Source: Piezodorus guildinii (lineage: Eukaryota; Arthropoda; Insecta; Hemiptera; Pentatomidae). From it: 64,000 bases of DNA. Shown here piece after piece: positions 58,963 to 64,000 of the stretch. Within the stretch, counting starts at the first letter, position 1. Each line of letters starts with the position of its first letter. A program made the position numbers and the translations under genes. The stretch is from assembly GCA_023052935.1 (NCBI GenBank), contig CM041298.1, positions 19,688,871 through 19,752,870 of the forward strand. Direction: 5' to 3'. Under the pieces are notes generated by a model, which saw nothing but the letters and a program-made list of their open reading frames with translations, made no database searches and was not told the DNA's origin.

Positions 58963-58964
<2 letters not shown>

Positions 58965-58989
58965 TGTTATTTAATGTACCAATAAGTGC

Positions 58990-59345
58990 AGACAAAATCT
59001 GGTGATCCCAAACCAGAAATTTCACCTACCTCTCTAAAAATTTTATCTGACATACAAACTTGTAGAAAGTACTGTTCTACCGCGGACGACGGATAAACAG
59101 ATTTTTTTTTCATTTGTTATCCGGGTTCAATGCATCTTCAATTCAATGAAACATAAACCCTCAAATTATGAAGGGGAGTATTTTTTTTTTTTTTTTTATC
59201 GATTACAAAGGTTCATTATTGAACATAATAAACCAAAAATGATTATTAAAAAAAAAAAAAAATATATATATTATATATATATATTATTGAATATCAATGA
59301 AATAAATACAGAAGTTTAAGTTCTCTCCTAAAATAAATTATAAGA
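58990..59345. repeat. HA 5' end remnant followed by HC
   Basis: 58996-59045 (TCTGGTGATCCCAAACCAGA, ATTTCACCTACCTC) resembles an HA start. 59080-59250 holds HC landmarks: CGGATAAACAGATTTTTTTT, CATAAACCCTCAAATTATGA, ATCGATTACAAAGGTTCATT. Confidence 0.5.
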
Positions 59346-59765
59346 TTTTTTTTTCTCTTCATTTATTGATTTGGACCTGTCAGCAGTAAGGGTGGGCATA
59401 ATCGAATGACGATTATCAGATAAATCGATTATTTCAATCATTCGAATTAATCGATTATCGGACTAATCGGTGCCAAGAAACGAATGATTATTCGAACAGA
59501 TTTTTAACGGTAATCGAGGTTACCACAAGGTTGGGATGTCGAATGACCTTTTTTTTTTTTGCGCCATAATATATGGATATTTGCACTTATTAATCATTCG
59601 ATTAGAATCATTGATTATTGAAATAATCGAAGTCCGATCATTCGATTATGCCCACCCCTAGTCAGCAGTACTGTGACAATCAGCAGATAGTATAGAATAA
59701 TAAAAAAAAAATGACATGACAGGCATGAGGAAGGACAGTACCCAGCAGTACGTCTTCTCGTCAGT
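59346..59765 (-). mobile_element. J3 LINE 3' UTR with hM inserted
   Basis: T-run 59346-59354, then TCTCTTCATT..GACCTGTCAGCAG before hM and TACTGTGACAATCAGCAGAT, GACAGGCATGAGGAAGGACA after it. It corresponds to the J3 3' UTR at 28870-28990 (CCTGTCAGAATGTATCTGAC, GGCATGAAGAAGGAAAATGC). Confidence 0.65.
59387..59660. mobile_element. hM, hAT-like MITE (copy 2)
   Basis: GTCAGCAG at 59379-59386 and 59661-59668 is a perfect 8-bp target duplication. Ends TAAGGGTGGGCATAATCGAA and (complement) TAGGGGTGGGCATAATCGAA. The left end differs from copy 1 by one base. 274 bp, with a different middle from copy 1. Confidence 0.9.
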
Positions 59766-59779
59766 TATTTTTTTTATTT

Positions 59780-60115
59780 TTTTTTTTTTTATATATGATG
59801 TCCAGCATTATTTAAATAATTGAAGTCTTTATTTTATTTCAGAGTGTTAATAAGGCTGTCATTATACGATTAGGGACCATTTGGAGGGTTCATAGCTTGA
59901 GTGAAGTAAGCGAGCTCTTGGAGAAGGCTCAAAAGGGGCTGAATAAGATTATTCAACCCTCTAATTATTTGAGAAATTCGGGATGAATTTTCACCTGAAG
60001 ACGGCTGCTGAGGTATTTCCCTCCTCACACCCGAGCCTGGTTCGTAAAAAATATTCGATTGGATTAAATTCATTACCATCAAAATAAAAGGGTGGATGAT
60101 TTCTAGGTGATGCAA
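59780..60115 (-). pseudogene. Possible LINE ORF1 C-terminal remnant
   Basis: Minus frame ending at 59870: RREIPQQPSSGENSSRISQI, IRGLNNLIQPLLSLLQELAY and FTQAMNPPNGP, stop. The alternation of I/L and a stop after a short polar tail resembles the J1 ORF1 C-terminus (IKSLVMPLISLLTNLVSNLI). The similarity is weak and could be chance. Alternatively a host exon: TTTTATTTCAG precedes AGTGTTAATA on the plus strand at 59838. Confidence 0.3.
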
Positions 60116-60890
60116 TCTTTATGACTACGACTGTATAAATCCTTATGATTTTTTAAAAGATCTTTTCGAATTTTATTCAGCCAAGGTATTGAGAAATTAA
60201 GTAAAGCTCTAGATTCGATTTTTATTGCTGCGTATTACTTTATTGAAATAGGGTTTTGAAATAAGCGATGAACGATGTCATTAAAGGTTTTTTTGATCCG
60301 GTGCATGCCCTTTGGTAGGTTTGCTAAATCTGAGATTCCCCTCTGTGAGTGTCTCTCTTCTGTGTGCGTGTATTTCTCTATATCCTTCGTCTCCAACTTC
60401 TCTTCTGGTGGAATATGAATTATTTCTCGCTGTTACATTCACCCTTCGGGAGAGGTTCTCGTAACCCTGATTGGCCCTGGCGTTGGGGGGAGGAGGGGAG
60501 GGGTGTTAAGAAGTTCTTCTCAAGCTCCGCCCTATGTTTTTCTGAACTGGATTTCTAAAAACCACTTTTATCTGTTTAAAATTGCAACTGCTAGTTGACG
60601 ACTTCCTTCGCCAGAGAGTTTTGCCCCCAACATGATATATAAAAGCTTCCTGGTAGGAATAAAACTTTTTCTTCGCCCTTGGGTAATCCTAGTTGTCAAC
60701 GGTTTACTTATTTTTGATATTTCTTAAGTTGCTTTAGTATTTCCTCCTGATTCGGAAAAACTGTTGATTTTTTTATTTTTTATGTGAGAAAACCACAAAA
60801 TCTTAGTTGACTGGTATATGGAGGACATAATAATGAACTGGAAATAAAATTAAAACGAATTGCTTTATTGGATTTATTTTTGGAGCTTGT
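60116..60890. other. Low-copy DNA, no gene identified
   Basis: GC-richer patch at 60330-60540 with CCCTGATTGGCCCTGGCGTT and GGGGGGAGGAGGGGAGGGGT. The 69-codon plus frame (60349-60558) is not recognisable. Confidence 0.35.
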
Positions 60891-60894
60891 ATAC

Positions 60895-62150
60895 GTGACT
60901 ATATTTCTGGCTATCACACCAAGTTGAAGTGGCTTCATCCTTCTGTTCGACGGCAATATTTTCATGGTCTTACCTTTTCCCAACCTTAAAAAATCTGGTG
61001 CGGGCAACACACGACTTTCACTTACCTCCATTTTTAAAATCAATGAAAGAATTTTCAAATACAGTTAGAGATAAAAATACGTGAAATTATTAAGGAATTA
61101 ATCAAATTAAATTTCTATAGAAACATGTGTTTCATTAAAAAATCTATTATAGTATTATCTAAAATAATCAGTTAGTTTTATGTTCATTTCATCACTCTCT
61201 ATTAACTTTTAAAAGCTTGTGTATGAGATGATATTTTTTCTAAAATCTTTAGCTTTCCAACGGTATATCATACATGTATATTACTGCTCATATGTTCAAA
61301 AACGAAAAATTGCATTAAAAAAATATTTTTTCTGTTTTCTCCTTTAGTTGGGTATCAAATTTATTCAATTTATATATTTAGCTGTTTTTCATCAGCGTTA
61401 ACAAGATAATATAGTTATTATTATTGAATCTACAAAATTGAAGGTACTTTAAAGGAAGAAAATTTAAAATATCGGCATTTAAGCCCTGTCAGACCATTTT
61501 TATCCAAATAAAACCTACATTATATAAAAAACCATTAAACTTTACATCGATATAGAAGTTTAATCAAAATCGTTTTAACCGTTTTTGAAAAAATCGAAAA
61601 AAGGTGCAAAATGCATGGTATAAAGTGCCTCTTCTGGTAAGCTTATTTTGATGAAAAAAGTTTTGTCACGTCTCGGGCGTATAGCTGTCTTAAATATGAA
61701 ATTTCAGTTTCATAGGACTTACCGTATCCGCCCGAGAGTTACCACACACACACACACACACACAGACCTTTTTGCGGGACTTGGTTATTTGGACTCAAGG
61801 GACCCTAAAACGTGTATTTCCGTTGAAAACTGGAATTCGAAAATTTTCACGATCGCAATACTTCCCCTTACTATATATATAGTAAGTAAAAGTAAAAATA
61901 GAAAACCTTCCTACACAACTGAACTCCTCACCTTCGCTCTGACATCCATTTGTTGAGTACTAGAACCCAATTAATCAATATTTATACAAAATTACAAAGA
62001 ACTGCGTCCTTTCACAAATCCTTTCACGTTCGCTCATCAATGCTGGAATTCTCGGCCTATCTATATCCGTAATACCGCCTCTCTTTCTTCATTTAAACAT
62101 TAACTCTTCCATTACTTACTCGAATCTCAATCTTTCATCAAGGTGTAGTC
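60895..62150 (+). mobile_element. L2C LINE fragment split by HA
   Basis: Before HA: GYHTKLKWLHPSVRRQYFHG (about 60909-60970), matching ELKWLLPPIRRQYFLGAYLY. After HA (61900-62140): frameshifted remains such as ENLPTQLNSSP, then TAGTACTAGAACCC.., AGGAATTCTCGGCCTATCT-type codons equivalent to FWNSLPTLIR, and SFK..SSITY. HA removal rejoins the region. Confidence 0.65.
60994..61897 (+). mobile_element. HA, complete 904-bp copy
   Basis: TCTGGTGCGGGCAACACACG to TTACTATATATATAGTAAGT and AAAAGTAAAA. All landmarks are present. Preceded by AAAAAA and followed by AAATAGAAAACC of the L2C host, the same A-run/T target context as 47355. Confidence 0.85.
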
Positions 62151-62164
62151 ATTGAATGAAATTA

Positions 62165-62374
62165 TTAATCAAAAATAATTATTGAAGACATTCAACATCC
62201 AGCCGCATTATAACCCTAAAAGTTTCAAGTACCGCCTCAATCTGTCAAAGCCACATATGGATTGAGTTGGTTGAACGCTCGGAAAACACCTCACCTTGTT
62301 TCACCGCTAATATTCCTTCCTATATTATAGGTTAATGTTTTGATTTGTTTTGTTTTTATATTTATTATTATTTA

Positions 62375-62425
<51 letters not shown>

Positions 62426-62625
62426 TTTATTTGTGTTTATCTCAATTATAGGTTGTTGTTCGTTTTCTTATTTTGTATATATATTATATTTTATTTAATT
62501 TGACTTCATCATTGCATACTGTATATATTGTGTGAATGGGATCTTATATCACTATTACTAATGTTCATATAGAAACAAATTGTAATATATCTCAATAAAT
62601 AAATAAAAATAAAATAAAATAAAAA
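62165..62625 (+). mobile_element. J1-like LINE 3' terminus with TA microsatellite
   Basis: TAGGTTAATGTTTTGATTTG, CATTGCATACTGTATATATT, GAATGGGATCTTATATCACT and AATATATCTCAATAAATAAA then an A-rich tail (ATAAAATAAAATAAAAAAAT). The same end is at 16020-16144. TA tract at 62380-62422. No coding part seen. Confidence 0.65.
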
Positions 62626-62732
62626 AATAATCCTTCAAATATCTCCTACAATTAATTGACTTATAGGCTGGAGACAGGTCTGAATTTGAGTAGCGTACAA
62701 GTCCTTTCATTGTCTGATTTTTTAAAGACGTT

Positions 62733-62997
62733 CGTTTATTCATTTAACGTAACTTTTTTGGTACTGCATTACTAAAATGCAGCTGATCGAACGATGGGAG
62801 TTATAAATTTAGCCTATCCAGGTTTAAAATATATGGAGACTTAAAGAATAAACATTATACGATCTCGAAACGGTTGAAGGACGGCCTTACCAAGGTATTT
62901 TTTCTCTTTAAAAGTCCCTGGGCTATTTACTGGTTTTGAATCAGCGACTTTGGGTGTAAAAGGACTATCGTCAGGCACTACACTACAGATGAACCCT
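62733..62997 (-). mobile_element. SINE-1-related SINE, diverged, with another tRNA-like head
   Basis: The minus strand starts GGGTTCATCTGTAGTGTAGT (box A-like TAGTGTAGTGCCTGACG) with box B GATTCAAAACC. The body retains CGTCCTTCAACCGTTTCGAG-type and CTGGATAGGCTAAATTTAT sequence and the AAATGAATAAACG tail. The head differs from both other SINE-1 heads. Confidence 0.75.
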
Positions 62998-63029
62998 GAG
63001 TTCTTTAGGACCACTTTTAAAAGAAAAAA

Positions 63030-63824
63030 TCTGGTACGCGCAACACACGAGTTTCGCTTACCTCCGATGTTAAAATCAATTTAAGAAATTTTAAATACAT
63101 TTAGAATTTTAAAATTGAATTCCATTAGAAATTTGTTTTATTAAATAATCTATTATATTCTTATCTACGAAAATCAGCTAGTTTTATCGGTTTTTCGTCA
63201 TTCTCTGTTAACTTTTATAATTGTGTGTATTAGATAATATTTTTTCTAAAATCTTTACCTGTCCAAATGTATATAATACATCTGTATCACTAATCTTTTG
63301 TTCAAAAACAAAACAATTGCATAAAAAAATATGTTTGCACTTTTTTCCGATAACAAGATGATGTGCCTAATGTTCTTTGGGGGAAGAAAAGGAAATTTAA
63401 AATATTGGCATTTAAGCCCTGCCAGACTATTTTAATCAGAATGAAACCTACATCATATTATATCACGTTAAATTTTACATCCATATAGCGAGTTTAATCT
63501 AAATCGTTAGAGCCGTTTTTGAGAAAATCGTAAAAAGGTCCAAATTGCATAATATAAAGTGGTTCTTCTGTTTAGTTGATTTTGATGAAAAGTGTGACAT
63601 CTCTGGTGTATAGTTGTCTTGAATATGAAATTTTGACGTTTAGGTTTTGCGCCAGACCTACCACATACGGACACACAGCTGACTGACCTTTTTCCGGGTC
63701 CTGGTTATTTGTACACTGGAGACCCTAAAACGTGTATTTCCGTTGAAAACTGGAATTCGAAAATTTTCACGATCACAATACTTTAGCTTACTTTATATTT
63801 TATATATAGGTAAGTGAAAGTAAA
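63030..63824 (+). mobile_element. HA copy, older variant
   Basis: TCTGGTACGCGCAACACACG, GTTTCGCTTACCTCCGATGT, AAAGTGGTTCTTCTGTTTAG, GACCCTAAAACGTGTATTTC and the end TATATAGGTAAGTGAAAGTA AAA. About 795 bp after deletion of a middle block near 63350. Confidence 0.8.
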
Positions 63825-64000
63825 ACAGTAAAATGAATAAGACTTTTCGTTTTTAATTTAGAATTTCATTACTTTCTACACTGGAGATCATTTAACGTAT
63901 AAAATGATAGAAATATTTTTTTTTGTTTCATTTATTTATATGGTCACGATGCCGACTTCTTATAAATGTAAATAAAAACTTGTCATTCAATTAAAATATA
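63825..64000. other. No recognisable feature
   Basis: AT-rich DNA to the window end; no ORF. Confidence 0.35.

Noticed and set aside
59870..60115. Host exon with splice sites on either strand
   Set aside because: A TTTTATTTCAG acceptor-like site exists at 59838, but no matching donor or continuing frame was found; the LINE ORF1-like reading is as good, so only a low-confidence pseudogene is listed.

Overview
The window is eukaryotic and looks like a repeat-rich, gene-poor stretch of an arthropod genome, most likely an insect. The pointers are very AT-rich DNA, Jockey-type and R1-type non-LTR retrotransposons (clades centred on arthropods), mariner copies, tRNA-derived SINEs, MITEs and many microsatellites. 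I find no convincing host gene, no rRNA and no free-standing tRNA gene. Nearly all long open frames are pieces of mobile elements. I cannot name the species.

Labels used below are mine. J1, J2, J3 and J4 are Jockey-like LINE families; J1, J2 and J3 share an ORF2 C-terminus of the form RRLKRxWxRDLL. L2C is a CR1/L2-like LINE. RTx is an RTE-like LINE. HA is a dispersed repeat of about 0.9-1 kb with a 3' hairpin (Helitron/Helentron-like or MITE-like). HC is an AT-rich dispersed repeat. SINE-1 and SINE-2 are tRNA-derived SINEs. mar-1 is an internally deleted mariner subfamily. PLE-D is a foldback element with a hammerhead-ribozyme-like core. hM is a hAT-like MITE. PAL is a 145-bp palindromic MITE.

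Layout. 0-5.7 kb: SINE-1 interrupted by J1, then HA copies interrupted by J3 and PAL. 5.7-9.4 kb: HC interrupted by J4 and by an L2C copy that itself holds an RTx fragment and PLE-D. 9.4-13 kb: J2 and J3 pieces, a long-TIR transposon and mar-1. 13-18 kb: Helitron-like pieces, HA, J1-like, J2 and large microsatellites. 18-23.4 kb: RTx, L2C, J1-like pieces, and HA with SINE-1. 23.4-27.7 kb: a hAT MITE, low-copy DNA and two HA copies. 27.7-31.6 kb: HA copies carrying two J3 insertions and a solo LTR, then a mariner fragment. 32-36.3 kb: J3, a large palindrome around PAL, and a tandem duplication bounded by SINE-1. 36.9-37.6 kb and 43.7-44.3 kb: two nearly identical copies of a promoter-like segment. 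38-46.4 kb: J2 with mar-1 inside it, RTx, HC, PLE-D, mar-1 with J2 inside it, and R1. 47-53 kb: HA inside HA, J1-like, SINE-1. 53-54 kb: mar-1 with SINE-2 inside it. 54.7-59.0 kb: the most complete element, a minus-strand J1 with ORF1 (zinc knuckles), AP-endonuclease and reverse transcriptase. 59-64 kb: J3 with a hAT MITE, L2C with HA inside, J1-like, SINE-1 and HA.

Many insertions can be bounded by target-site duplications that I read directly, so the window gives a relative insertion chronology. The families also explain one another: LINE machinery (J1-J4, L2C, RTx) probably mobilised the SINEs, while mar-1, hM, PAL and HA are non-autonomous DNA elements whose autonomous partners are not in the window.
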